From Pirellulales bacterium (GTDB taxonomy: Bacteria > Planctomycetota > Planctomycetia > Pirellulales > S012-138), in the NCBI GenBank assembly GCA_028066245.1, contig JALCBR010000013.1, forward strand, positions 1-64,000: a stretch of 64,000 nucleotides of DNA, written 5' to 3'. The translations under genes were made by a program, and so were the position numbers. The notes under the pieces were generated by a model, which ran no database searches, was not told where the DNA came from, and saw only the letters and a list, made by a program, of their open reading frames with translations. Positions 28,031 through 37,481 of this stretch are shown piece by piece. Numbering within the stretch: position 1 is the first letter of the stretch; every line of letters begins with the position of its first letter.

Positions 28031-28609
28031 CTACTGTTCGTAGAAATCAAACTCGCTCACGATGATCCCCCGCACCAGCGGTTCGCCAAGAATCTCATTG
28101 ACTTTCTCGGATATGCTCCGTTTGATCAAGCCCAACCCAGAGTCCGCAAAGTCGATCGATTCCGCACTGCGAAAGATACGCAAGATGCCATCACGCACTC
28201 GGTTCTCGTACTTTCCGTACAAATCACCAAACTCACTCTCATCGTCCTTGTGAACGGTCGCGTACAGCTGGCATTGAATGCGCAGAGTTGTATTAGATTC
28301 TGGTTGAAAGCTCGTGACACTAAAATTGCTCAGATCGACTTCAACGAGATCAGTAGCATCGACATCAATCATGGCATCGGTCGGCGTCTCCTCGACATCA
28401 CCCAGTTGTTGTTTGGCAAGCGTGATATCATCGACGGGCGCGACATCGCTTGCTGACGGCAGATACATCGCCGCTAGCAGGCATTCACACGTGACAACCG
28501 CCGCCAGAAAGCCAATCACCATCAGCTTGCGTCGGCGGGGACGAGGCGACGCACCTTCCACCGCAACATCTTCTTCGGTTGACTCTGGTTGTTGTTCCTG
28601 ATCCGCCAT
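28031..28609 (-). CDS. fliL: FliL-like flagellar basal body-associated protein
   Basis: A 192-aa protein with a basic cytoplasmic start, one membrane span (KLMVIGFLAAVVTCECLLAAMYL, residues 29-51) and an outer domain. The C-terminal part (VRDGILRIFRSAESIDFADS, GLIKRSISEKVNEILGE, VRGIIVSEFDF) matches the FliL domain that surrounds the stator. It is the first gene of the (-) flagellar cluster, divergent from a DUF255 gene over a 365-bp spacer. Confidence 0.82.
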   Translation of the reverse strand: MADQEQQPESTEEDVAVEGASPRPRRRKLMVIGFLAAVVTCECLLAAMYLPSASDVAPVDDITLAKQQLGDVEETPTDAMIDVDATDLVEVDLSNFSVTSFQPESNTTLRIQCQLYATVHKDDESEFGDLYGKYENRVRDGILRIFRSAESIDFADSGLGLIKRSISEKVNEILGEPLVRGIIVSEFDFYEQ

Positions 28610-28974
28610 AACGCTTTCTTCATCGCAACGATGAACAATCGAATTCGCCGGAACCCCGACAGGAAACGTACGTCCGCCTTTGATGAATCGCTTCTGTAAG
28701 GCTCACACGCAACGGTAGCATATTCGCAGCGGACAAAATGGCTCTCAGTACGCCAGAAATGCCGAATTGGTGATGTCACTTAGGCGAGAACACCCAATGG
28801 CGCTAAGTTCCTCGTCAATGAAGCTGCCGTCTTCTATACTAAGCGGGTAATGCTGATTCTCTGAGCCCCGACGGCGCGGAGTTTGTCGGCTGGAGTGCTT
28901 GTTTTGATTTTGCGGGAAAGTTCTTCACCCCGCGTTCTAGCCAGGTCGTCGGTCACTTTTTGGAATTAAGCCTT
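28610..28974. other. Divergent spacer between fliL and the DUF255 gene
   Basis: A 365-bp non-coding stretch that must hold promoters for both directions. One candidate (+) promoter is listed separately. The (-) ORF 28522..28779 on this stretch overlaps fliL in another frame and looks like a shadow. No structured RNA was recognised. Confidence 0.4.
28812..28840 (+). promoter_or_regulatory. Possible sigma70-type promoter for the DUF255 gene
   Basis: TCGTCA (28812-28817) and TATACT (28835-28840) are separated by 17 bp. The -35-like box matches TTGACA at four of six positions. If used, the leader to the ATG at 28975 would be about 125 nt. This is pattern matching only, and planctomycete promoters often deviate from consensus. 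Confidence 0.3.
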
Positions 28975-31143
28975 ATGAACTGCCGCGCTCAGAAAACGAC
29001 CCTGCATCTGCTGGTCACTGCCTTGGTGGTCACATTCGTCGGTTGCTCATCCGGAGAAGCCAGCAGCCAAGAGAAGCAAGCGGCCACGGCAGACACCCAG
29101 CAAGGCAAGGAATCTGGCCAACACAAGCAATATCCAGCGAACCGCTTGGCTCAAGAAACAAGTCCCTATCTGCTGATGCATGCCCACAATCCCGTCGATT
29201 GGTATCCTTGGGGTGATGAAGCATTCGCCAAAGCCAAGAAAGAGAACAAGCTGATCTTTCTCTCCATCGGCTATTCCAGTTGTCACTGGTGCCACGTGAT
29301 GGAGAAGGAATCGTTCATGGATGAAGAGATCGCCAAGTATCTCAATGAACACTTCGTCTGTGTCAAAGTTGACCGCGAAGAGCGACCGGACGTCGACGAG
29401 ATCTACATGACTTCGCTTCAGGTTTACATGCAGCTGACTACGGGGCGATCAGGAGGGGGATGGCCGCTATCCATGTTCCTCACTCCAGACGGATTACCAT
29501 TGGCTGGCGGGACGTATTTTCCGCCGCGTGCCCAACCGGGAATGAGAGCCCCGGGCTTCTTGAGTGTCATTGAGCAGATGAACAAAGCTTGGAGTGACGA
29601 CAATGAAACCGCGTTGAGCAACGGAAAGATCATTGCTGATATCGTCAAAAAACAATTGGACGGCAGCGGCGCGGACGCTGTGAATTCACTTTCCCCCCAA
29701 GCCACCGCAGCCGTCTACGATTCGCTCACGTTCAACTTTGATCCTGACCATGGCGGCTTCAACTACAACCCTGTCAATCCACGTGTGCCCAAGTTCCCTT
29801 CGCCTTCCAATCTGCTGTTCCTGGTGGATGAAATCCGCAGTCTGTCTGACGGCGAAGCGACGGATGAATCAAATGAGCGTTTGAGCAAAGCGCAGACCAT
29901 GTTGCTCTCCACGTTGGACCACATGGCTGCCGGCGGCATCTACGATCATCTCGGTGGTGGGTTCCACCGTTACAGCGTCGATCGTTATTGGGACGTGCCG
30001 CACTTTGAGAAAATGCTCTATGACAACGGTCAATTGGCCACTGTTTATGCTGAAACATTCGCCTTGACCGACGAATCCCGCTACCGCCGCATTGTCGAGG
30101 AGTCACTCAATTTCGTGCTCCGCGAGATGACCGATGAACAGGGCGGATTCTATTCCGCGCTAGACGCTGACAGTGAAGGTGAAGAAGGAACGTTCTACAT
30201 CTGGTCCAAGAATGACGTAGAAGAGATCCTCGCCGGCATGGACCAGGAACTGTTCTCGCAGATCTACAGCCTGGACGCCGAGCCGAATTTTGAAGGCAAA
30301 CACTATGTGCTCCGGCTCTCGTCGCCATTGAAAGAGATTTCCGAGAGTAAGGAACTGACAGTTCCGGAACTTTGGGAACGGATTCGTCCCATGCAAGCCA
30401 AGCTCATGGCATCGAGGGATTTGCGGGAACGTCCGCTGACGGACACCAAAATCCTGACCGCTTGGAACGGGTTGATGATTCGTGGGTTCGCGGATGCGGG
30501 GCGGATCTTAGAAAAACAAGAGTACGTGAACGCCGCCGCGCGCGCTGCCAACTTTCTGCTGACCCATGTGAAGACCTCGGAAGGACGCTTGCTGCGAACC
30601 TACTCAGCCGGCGAAGCCAAGCTCAATGCTTATCTGGATGACTACGCGTACTTCGTCGAAGGCTTGATTGCCCTGCACCGCGCAACCGGTGAACAGCGTT
30701 GGCTGGACGAAGCGGATGCGCTTACGAACAAGCAGATCGAGCTGTTTGGCGACGACAATCGTGGCGGGTTCTTCTATACGTCGGAAGATCATGAAGCTTT
30801 GATCGCTCGGAGCAAAGGGCGCGCGGACAATGTCCGCCCCGGAGGAAACTCCGTCGCCGCCAGCAACCTCGTCTATCTGGCGGACCAACTCAACAAGCCC
30901 AAGTACTTGGATCGCGCCTTGGCGACACTGCAATCTTATAGTGCGACGTTTTCTGGAGCTCCCGCCGCGCTCCCGCGAATGGCTATCGTGCTCCGCGAAC
31001 TTGCAAAACGTGGAATGATTGTTGAGCCACCCGTCGAGAAGCAACAAGATGTTGCGGATCAAGGAACGGGAGACGGGATAGCTCCACCGACTGGTAGCGG
31101 CGATGGCGACAAAGGCAAAGAGCTAGCAGGCATCACTCCGTAG
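28975..31143 (+). CDS. DUF255 thioredoxin-domain lipoprotein (YyaL/SSP411 family)
   Basis: A 722-aa member of the DUF255 family. The ATG at 28975 ([20 protein letters not shown]) gives a lipoprotein signal with lipobox VGC at about residue 23. The thioredoxin-like part carries [20 protein letters not shown] and [18 protein letters not shown] (CxxC), then [18 protein letters not shown]. The rest is the alpha/alpha six-hairpin barrel ([38 protein letters not shown]). Family function is poorly known. Export is inferred from the lipobox. The C-terminal 40 residues are Gly/Asp-rich. The gene stands alone, 135 bp before the DUF58 gene. Confidence 0.9.
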   Translation: MNCRAQKTTLHLLVTALVVTFVGCSSGEASSQEKQAATADTQQGKESGQHKQYPANRLAQETSPYLLMHAHNPVDWYPWGDEAFAKAKKENKLIFLSIGYSSCHWCHVMEKESFMDEEIAKYLNEHFVCVKVDREERPDVDEIYMTSLQVYMQLTTGRSGGGWPLSMFLTPDGLPLAGGTYFPPRAQPGMRAPGFLSVIEQMNKAWSDDNETALSNGKIIADIVKKQLDGSGADAVNSLSPQATAAVYDSLTFNFDPDHGGFNYNPVNPRVPKFPSPSNLLFLVDEIRSLSDGEATDESNERLSKAQTMLLSTLDHMAAGGIYDHLGGGFHRYSVDRYWDVPHFEKMLYDNGQLATVYAETFALTDESRYRRIVEESLNFVLREMTDEQGGFYSALDADSEGEEGTFYIWSKNDVEEILAGMDQELFSQIYSLDAEPNFEGKHYVLRLSSPLKEISESKELTVPELWERIRPMQAKLMASRDLRERPLTDTKILTAWNGLMIRGFADAGRILEKQEYVNAAARAANFLLTHVKTSEGRLLRTYSAGEAKLNAYLDDYAYFVEGLIALHRATGEQRWLDEADALTNKQIELFGDDNRGGFFYTSEDHEALIARSKGRADNVRPGGNSVAASNLVYLADQLNKPKYLDRALATLQSYSATFSGAPAALPRMAIVLRELAKRGMIVEPPVEKQQDVADQGTGDGIAPPTGSGDGDKGKELAGITP

Positions 31144-31278
31144 CATGCAAACCTTTAAACTGCGAACGACCACGCCGGGAATCGTTGCTGCGGCCATTTT
31201 GTGCGGGTAGATTGATGATGTTGCCCGCGTGGGGCGGGCAGAACGAAAAGTTGGCGCCACGGACACGCACCTTCCGGA

Positions 31279-32169
31279 ATGGCAACCGTTTCTGAATCTC
31301 TGTTGAGCCCGCAGCTCTTGGCTCAGTTGGAACGCTTGGAATTGGTTACCCGGAAGATCTTTCGGGGACGAATGAAAGGCGAGCGCCGCAGCAAGCGCAA
31401 AGGGCAGAGTGTGGAGTTTGCGGATTTTCGCAACTACGTGCCGGGAGATGACCTTCGTTTCATCGACTGGAACACATACGCCCGGCTGGACCGCATGTTC
31501 CTCAAACTGTTCATGGAGGAGGAGGATCTTCACTTCTACGCACTGCTGGACGCCAGCATGTCGATGGACTTCGGCACGCCGTCTAAGTTGCTGTACGCCA
31601 AGCAACTGGCCGCAGCGCTGGGATTCATCGGGCTGATTCGCGCGGACCGTGTGAAGGTGGAGTCCGTTGGCCAACCGTTAGCCAAGCGCTTGCCGGCGTT
31701 GCGGGGAAGGGCCAACGTCTGGCGATTGCTCAAACAGCTAGAGGAGATCGAACCCGGAGAAACGACAGGACTCGCGCAAGGAATCAAGAACTTCTGTTTG
31801 CGAAACTCCGGCAAAGGAATTGTCGTCCTGTTGACAGACTTGATGGACAAGGGCGGGTACCAGGAAGCCATTCGTTACCTGCTAGCTCAACAAATGGACG
31901 TCTACGTCGTACAAATTCTCTCACAGGAAGAGCTTGAACCGGACGTTTCTGGCGATCTGCGCTTGATCGATTGTGAAGACGGAGATGTGGCCGAAGTTAC
32001 TGTCAACGGTCCTTTGATGAAGCGCTACAAAGAAACGTTGAACTCGTTTGTCGGTGGCGCCAAAGAGTTCTGTAGTCGACGCGGGATGACGTACCTACTG
32101 GCCAACAATCAGACACCGGTTGAAGAGCTTGTTACGAGTTACCTGCGGACGAGGGGGCTAGTGCGATAA
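31279..32169 (+). CDS. DUF58 domain protein
   Basis: A 296-aa protein with a central DUF58/vWA-like fold: MKGERRSKRKGQSVEFADFR, then YVPGDDLRFIDWNTYARLDR and the acidic strand DLHFYALLDASMSMDF. Such proteins work with MoxR AAA ATPases and BatA-type membrane proteins. It ends exactly where the BatA/VWA gene begins, with the stop and GTG adjacent, so the two are coupled. No MoxR gene is found upstream, unlike the typical cluster. Confidence 0.85.
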   Translation: MATVSESLLSPQLLAQLERLELVTRKIFRGRMKGERRSKRKGQSVEFADFRNYVPGDDLRFIDWNTYARLDRMFLKLFMEEEDLHFYALLDASMSMDFGTPSKLLYAKQLAAALGFIGLIRADRVKVESVGQPLAKRLPALRGRANVWRLLKQLEEIEPGETTGLAQGIKNFCLRNSGKGIVVLLTDLMDKGGYQEAIRYLLAQQMDVYVVQILSQEELEPDVSGDLRLIDCEDGDVAEVTVNGPLMKRYKETLNSFVGGAKEFCSRRGMTYLLANNQTPVEELVTSYLRTRGLVR

Positions 32170-34248
32170 GTGTTCTCTAGCCTGCTAACCTGGTGGCAGT
32201 GGATCATTGTCGGCGCGATCCCGCTTGGCGTACTGTCCTTGTATTTCCTCAAGCTGAAGCGCACGCCGATTGAAGTGCCCAGTACGTACCTGTGGCACAA
32301 ATCCATTGAAGACCTGCACGTCAATTCCATTTGGCAGCGGCTGCGCAACAACATTCTGCTATGGCTGCAATTGCTATTGTTGCTGCTGGCGATCATTGCC
32401 TTGCTTAATCCAACTTTCCAAGGCACAAAGCTCGTGGGCTCGCGGTTCATCTTTGTCTTGGACAACTCGGCAAGTATGCAATCGCGCGATGTGACGCTCG
32501 ATGGTGAAACCGTTTCTCGTTTGGAAGCCGGCAAACAGCAAGTGAGAGCTTTGATTGAAAGCATGCCTGAAGGCGCCGTGGCCATGCTCATCTCTTTTGC
32601 TGATGGCGCGCAAGTTATGCAGCCGTTCACGGACAATCCCACTGACTTGCTGCGAGCTATGGAACAAATCCAGCCGACCGACAAACCAACTTCGCTGACC
32701 GAAGCGCTGCGGGTCAGCTCGGGCCTTTCCAATCCCACGCGTACCGGCTCAGAAGAACAGGACCGCATCAAGGCCAGCGTGATGCCGGCCAAGTTGTACG
32801 TACTCTCGGATGGCAACTTCGACGTTGTCGATTTCGCCTTGGGCGCTTTAGAGCCGGAGTATCGCAAGATTGGCAAGGGAGCCGCCCGGAACATCGCCAT
32901 CACGGCCTTCAGCGTTGATAAGAACGTAAACGATTCGACCAAGATTGAAGCATTCGCCAGCGTCGACAACTTTGGGCCAGATGAACAATCCGTGGTTGCT
33001 GAATTGTACCTCGTGGGTCTTCCCCGGCCGCTGGACGCCGTCCGCGTCGACATTCAGCCGAGCCGCTCACAGGGAATATCGTTTCCCCTGGCGCGCGATT
33101 TTGAATCCGGAGTGTTGGAGTTGCAAGTCCGCCCAGAAAGCGCAGCGGGCGATGATTTGAGGATTGACGACAAAGCCTGGGTCGTGGTCGATAACCCTCA
33201 TCGTGCCCGGGTGTTGCAGGTTAGCGCGACGCAGAACAACGAACTCCGTTTCGCGCTGAGCACCAGGCGCTTTCAAGATTTGATCAGTTTGAAGACTGTC
33301 GTCTTGGAAGAGGATCCCACTTATTTGGAATCGGAAACGTATCAGCTCGAATCTCGTTCCGGCGTTTACGATTTGATCGTCTTTGACCGTTGCGTTCCGC
33401 CGGACCGCCCATCGCCTGATGGCAGCACGGATGAACAAGAGACTGAGATGCCATTGTGTAACACGATGTTTATTGGCACCGCGCCCAAGTTGGCCAGTTG
33501 GGGTTGGGTCGCCGGCGAAGAATGGCCGCCGCCGCTCTACCTCTCACAACCAAAGATCATTGATACAGATCGGTCACATCCCATCATGCAATCTGTCAGC
33601 TTGGGCAACCTGTTGATTGTGGAGGGCTTTGGCATGGCCCCACCTTCTGGTGGGAGAAAATTGATCGATTCCAACGTCAGCCGCGAGGCGGACAGTGCAT
33701 TGCTGACAATTGGGCCACGCGAAGCGTTTGAAGACTTGATCCTCAGTTTCGATTTGGTGAACGAAGATGGATACAACACGGAATGGATGCTGCGGCAGAG
33801 TTTTCCCGTCTTTGTCTGGAACATGGTCAAATACATGGGCAGCCCCAGAGATGCGCTCTCCTTGGCGAGCGTGAGTCCTGGAGATCCCATCGAGTTGAAA
33901 ATTGACAGCGTCGAGTCCAACGAAGTCACCATTTCCACCCCAGGAGGAGAGACGCATACCGTCGCACGCACGCCGCAGCAGACCTTCCTATTCACGCGTA
34001 CGGATGAAGTTGGCATCTATGATATGCGATCCGACGGAAAGTCAGTCGCCAAGTTCGCGGTCAACCTGTTCAATCCCCAGGAGAGCAACATTCCGCCTAA
34101 TGACAACCTTGAGTTCCTCTACGAGCCTGTGCCGGCGACAGAAGTCACGGAAACCGTCAAGCAGGAGTGGTGGAAATGGCTGGCCGGATTGGCGTTGGTG
34201 GTACTGCTGGTTGAGTGGTTTGTCTACAATCGCCGAGTTTCGTTGTAG
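32170..34248 (+). CDS. BatA/VWA-domain membrane protein
   Basis: A 692-aa protein starting from the GTG that directly follows the DUF58 stop. The N-terminal BatA segment has two spans (WWQWIIVGAIPLGVLSLYFL, LLWLQLLLLLLAIIALLNP). Next is a VWA domain with the metal-site motif FVLDNSASMQS and later TDKPTSLTEALR. A long beta-rich middle follows, then a C-terminal span (WWKWLAGLALVVLLVEWFVY) near residue 675. The topology suggests a large exported part between two membrane anchors. In related clusters such proteins support envelope stress tolerance or complex maturation. The role here is unknown. Confidence 0.85.
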   Translation: MFSSLLTWWQWIIVGAIPLGVLSLYFLKLKRTPIEVPSTYLWHKSIEDLHVNSIWQRLRNNILLWLQLLLLLLAIIALLNPTFQGTKLVGSRFIFVLDNSASMQSRDVTLDGETVSRLEAGKQQVRALIESMPEGAVAMLISFADGAQVMQPFTDNPTDLLRAMEQIQPTDKPTSLTEALRVSSGLSNPTRTGSEEQDRIKASVMPAKLYVLSDGNFDVVDFALGALEPEYRKIGKGAARNIAITAFSVDKNVNDSTKIEAFASVDNFGPDEQSVVAELYLVGLPRPLDAVRVDIQPSRSQGISFPLARDFESGVLELQVRPESAAGDDLRIDDKAWVVVDNPHRARVLQVSATQNNELRFALSTRRFQDLISLKTVVLEEDPTYLESETYQLESRSGVYDLIVFDRCVPPDRPSPDGSTDEQETEMPLCNTMFIGTAPKLASWGWVAGEEWPPPLYLSQPKIIDTDRSHPIMQSVSLGNLLIVEGFGMAPPSGGRKLIDSNVSREADSALLTIGPREAFEDLILSFDLVNEDGYNTEWMLRQSFPVFVWNMVKYMGSPRDALSLASVSPGDPIELKIDSVESNEVTISTPGGETHTVARTPQQTFLFTRTDEVGIYDMRSDGKSVAKFAVNLFNPQESNIPPNDNLEFLYEPVPATEVTETVKQEWWKWLAGLALVVLLVEWFVYNRRVSL

Positions 34249-34491
34249 CGGCGTGTTTTCCAGTTGCCAGAAGGCTGTATGATAGCAGATCGCTGATTTA
34301 TCAACGGCTGCGTGAATCTAGAGACGAGATTTGAGGTCGCGGCGCAATCGTTCCGCGATTTGGCTCAAGTTGAATCACCACGAGGCCGTTTCAACAGCTG
34401 ACCAGATTGGGGCTTCTCGCCAGGCGGCAACGCCAAGTGTTTCCAATCATTGCGAGTGCTCGTCGTCCAGAGTCACGCCACGACCAACATC

Positions 34492-35265
34492 ATGGCTTCC
34501 AAACAATCAATCAAGAAACCACGAACACCGCGAGGGCCAGCACGACGGCGGAACGTTCTCATCAAAAATGCGAAGGGGCCGCAGAGGAAGAAAGTTTTCA
34601 ACCGGCTGGTTGAGAATCGCCTGATTGAGAAGGTTGACTACGAAGAATACCGCGATGCAGTCCGTGATGTTTACGATGGAAAGCAGGGCGCGTTTCTGCT
34701 CGCCTGTAGCATGCTCTCGCTGCACGCGCCTTTGGGCGAACGCATCTTCAGCACGCGCAGGTTTGATCTTTCGCGCCGCAAGCGGATACTCGATGTCGGC
34801 TCTGGCGCAGGGCAAATCGCCAAGCATCTAACCAGGCACGCCGATGCTAACGCCAGCATTACGTGCTTTGACATTTCACCGGGAATGGTTCGTCGTGCCG
34901 TCCGCCGTATCAAGTCCAACCGGCCGAACTATCTCGTTGCTGATCTCACGCAACTTCCATTCGCGGATAACACGTTTGATTGCGTCACGTGCGGATATGT
35001 TCTGGAACATCTCCCCGATCCAGAGGTAGGGCTTCGCGAACTGCACCGAGTGATGCAACCGGGCGGTTCCATGCTGTTGTTGACCACTGAGGACAATTTT
35101 GGCGGTGCGTGGACCAGTCGGCTTTGGCGATGCCGAACCTATAACCGTCGTGAAATCCGTGACCTCTGCAAGTCACTTGGATTTGAGTGGGCACAGGAAA
35201 TCTGGTTCACCCGTGTCCACAAGATATTTCGCGCCGGTGGCATCTGCGTCGAACTCCGCAAGTAA
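34492..35265 (+). CDS. SAM-dependent methyltransferase
   Basis: A 257-aa class I methyltransferase from MASKQSIKKPRTPRG (34492). The track adds 14 residues upstream. A basic N-terminal region is followed by the SAM loop RILDVGSGAGQIAKHLTRH, the strand ITCFDISPGMVRRA and DCVTCGYVLEHLPDPEVGLR with LHRVMQPGGSMLL, close to UbiE/methyltransf_11 types. The target is unknown. The basic N-terminus may bind nucleic acid or acidic lipid headgroups, which is speculative. It is single, with a hairpin after the stop. Confidence 0.82.
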   Translation: MASKQSIKKPRTPRGPARRRNVLIKNAKGPQRKKVFNRLVENRLIEKVDYEEYRDAVRDVYDGKQGAFLLACSMLSLHAPLGERIFSTRRFDLSRRKRILDVGSGAGQIAKHLTRHADANASITCFDISPGMVRRAVRRIKSNRPNYLVADLTQLPFADNTFDCVTCGYVLEHLPDPEVGLRELHRVMQPGGSMLLLTTEDNFGGAWTSRLWRCRTYNRREIRDLCKSLGFEWAQEIWFTRVHKIFRAGGICVELRK

Positions 35266-35329
35266 CGCTGGCTCACTTGTGCATCAAGTGAAGGTCACAG
35301 TAGTGTGCCTGCCGCGGATAGAATGACAA

Positions 35330-35368
35330 ACAGGGCAACCACAAAAACAAGCTTTGTGGCTGCCCTGT
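35330..35368. terminator. Bidirectional hairpin between convergent genes
   Basis: ACAGGGCAACCACAAA and TTTGTGGCTGCCCTGT make a 16-bp stem with a single mismatch around the 7-nt loop AACAAGC. It lies about 65 bp after the methyltransferase stop (+) and 106 bp before the PDZ-protein stop (-), which fits a shared terminator. No strong T-run follows on either strand. Confidence 0.6.
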
Positions 35369-35473
35369 GCAATCGCACGTTATTGACGCGTGCAGGGAGC
35401 GTGATCTCTATTGTGCTGGCAGGCTCCGCGCAATGGTGTCAATCTGCTGTCAAGCCCAACGGCAACGGAGTCG

Positions 35474-37264
35474 TTAGTCGTTGATCTCGTCAGCCAGTTT
35501 TTCGATGGCTTTCCGTAAGGCTTTGATCTCCTTGTTCAAAGCATCAATCTTATCGGCAAGGTCGCCATCACCATCGCTGGCTCTGCTCGCAGATCGCGGA
35601 GAGAGCAAGTAGCGGCTCCCCGGTGCCAGTCGCAAGCGGTTGAACTGACCGTCCTCCAGTTTGAACCTGCCGTCAAATTCCTTGTCGATCTCAATTCGTT
35701 TACTGCCAGACTTCGGGAGCTCGAACCTAAATTCGCCCTTGGGTTTAAATTTGAAATCGCCATCGCCAGTACCACCAAAGACACGGAAGACGCCCTTGTC
35801 TCCCTGCCTGAATTGGAAGCCATTCTTGCCCTCACCATCAAGGCTGAGATTGCCGTCTTTCGACTTCCAAATCCTGATCTTACCACGAACGTCCTTAGGC
35901 AAATCATGTAGACTATTTTCATCGACGATCCAGGTTTGATCGCCCTTCTTCACCACGATCTTGGCCGGCTTTTCGTTCTGCTTTTCAATTCGCAGTTCGA
36001 TGCGCTCCTCGTCATCGCCATCATCCTGACCCGCAACACGATAGCTAAATGCACGGCGAATCACGTGTTTGTCACGCTTGTCGCCATCGTCATGCGCGTC
36101 ATCGTCATCATCACGGCGGAATTGGAATCTGTGTAACAAGTCGCCCTTGGCATCATCTACTCCAAACATCATTTTGCCGTCTTTGAAGAACTTCACGTGC
36201 TCACGAACTGCTTCAGGCACTTGGTCAAAGTTATCGCCTTTGATTTCATACTTTTTGCCATCAATCACGATCACGTAGCGGGGGTCTTCCCCATCTTTGT
36301 GCGTGAGTTCAATCCGCGTGGCGTATCGCGAAGCGTCACTGGCGTTGTCTTGACCATCCGCAGCATGCGAGTGGATCTTGCGAATGATGCGTTCATGCAG
36401 TTGACCGTCATCCGTGTGAAGCAAAATCTTACGGTCACCATCACCTTGAATGGCGGCTTTAATCTTGCCTTCCAGCTTGATGACTTCGATTTCTTGAGGG
36501 CTGACAATCTTCAACAAGTCGTCAGTCACAACATCACTTGCGATCACACCGGGACGCACAACCTGGAACGAGAGAGATTGGCCAGGCTTCTCCTTGACCT
36601 TATGTAAGATCAAGTCTTCATCGTCATGGAATTGCAGCGCGTGATGGAGGAGTAGGTTGTCACCAACGTGTAAAACTTGTCGCTTGGCTGGCTGAACTTC
36701 CAATTTGACGTCTTCGCCATCACGCACGACATAGGCGTAAACCTGCTTGTCTTTGGTTTCAGTGATCGCCTTGGACAGGGCTTCCGCGTCCGTGACATCT
36801 TTGTCGTCGAATGACACCAATACATCGTGAACTTCAAACCCGGCTTTCGCCGCAGGGGATTCTTCCACAACCTGCTTGACAACAAGTCCGGAACGCTTGA
36901 GCCCCAATTCTTGCTGCTGACTCTCATCGAATTTTTCACAGACCACACCAATCCAGTAGTCATCTCCTGAGAGCGCAACCGCTTGAGCCTTTTCGTCGCT
37001 GATCTCTTCGGTCAGCAAGTCAACTTCCACCTCCATGTCCGCCAATGAGTCTTTCAATATCTTGATGAGTTGTTTTCGCTCAACAGTCTGCTCAACCCTC
37101 TTCTCTTGCTGTGCAACTTCCACGTCCTGCTGAACAGACGTGCTCTCTGATTGCTCGTCAACTTGCGGCGGAGCCGGCGGGCCGTCAAGCTCTTGAGCAC
37201 TTCCCGGAACGGCGAACACCGATAAGGCAATCAATGCCAGCGTGAGTGCGAAGTAACGTTGCAT
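35474..37264 (-). CDS. Exported PDZ protein with a duplicated C-terminal module
   Basis: A 596-aa secreted protein. The ATG at 37264 opens a signal peptide (MQRYFALTLALIALSVFAVP). A coiled, Gln/Glu-rich segment is followed by a PDZ domain at about residues 105-195 (LGLKRSGLVVKQVVEESPAA, then KAGFEVHDVLVSFDDKDVTD). No protease motif is seen. Later, two related units of about 65 residues occur: YATRIELTHKDGEDPRYVIV ... VPEAVREHVKFFKDGK and DEERIELRIEKQNEKPAKIV ... LPKDVRGKIRIWKSKDG, each ending near FQFR. Asp/Lys-rich loops (DDDDDAHDDGDKRDK) and a C-terminal coiled coil follow. It is the third gene after the ECF sigma factor and the anti-sigma-like gene. Confidence 0.75.
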   Translation of the reverse strand: MQRYFALTLALIALSVFAVPGSAQELDGPPAPPQVDEQSESTSVQQDVEVAQQEKRVEQTVERKQLIKILKDSLADMEVEVDLLTEEISDEKAQAVALSGDDYWIGVVCEKFDESQQQELGLKRSGLVVKQVVEESPAAKAGFEVHDVLVSFDDKDVTDAEALSKAITETKDKQVYAYVVRDGEDVKLEVQPAKRQVLHVGDNLLLHHALQFHDDEDLILHKVKEKPGQSLSFQVVRPGVIASDVVTDDLLKIVSPQEIEVIKLEGKIKAAIQGDGDRKILLHTDDGQLHERIIRKIHSHAADGQDNASDASRYATRIELTHKDGEDPRYVIVIDGKKYEIKGDNFDQVPEAVREHVKFFKDGKMMFGVDDAKGDLLHRFQFRRDDDDDAHDDGDKRDKHVIRRAFSYRVAGQDDGDDEERIELRIEKQNEKPAKIVVKKGDQTWIVDENSLHDLPKDVRGKIRIWKSKDGNLSLDGEGKNGFQFRQGDKGVFRVFGGTGDGDFKFKPKGEFRFELPKSGSKRIEIDKEFDGRFKLEDGQFNRLRLAPGSRYLLSPRSASRASDGDGDLADKIDALNKEIKALRKAIEKLADEIND

Positions 37265-37303
37265 AGTTCCGTGTCCTTCATTGATGTTGAACCTGAAGGC
37301 GAT

Positions 37304-37337
37304 GTGAGCTGGATTCACACTGTGAGTGAGCTGGATT
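37304..37337 (-). repeat. Two identical 12-mers upstream of the PDZ gene
   Basis: GTGAGCTGGATT (AATCCAGCTCAC on the coding strand) occurs at 37304-37315 and again at 37326-37337, a 22-bp period or about two helical turns. They lie 40-73 bp before the ATG of the PDZ protein, inside the 217-bp gap after the anti-sigma-like gene. The placement fits paired operator or activator sites, but no known regulator is implied. Confidence 0.5.
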
Positions 37338-37481
37338 GGCACTGCTGCCATCGCAGCTAGCAATTGCTCCACATCGCGAAATTACTGAAACACGCGGGCT
37401 TCACTTTCGATCCGGCAATGAACGCCCAAAACATCCCTTGCTGCGGAAAATTGCCGAAACTCATCAACCCCTGCGCCCGTG

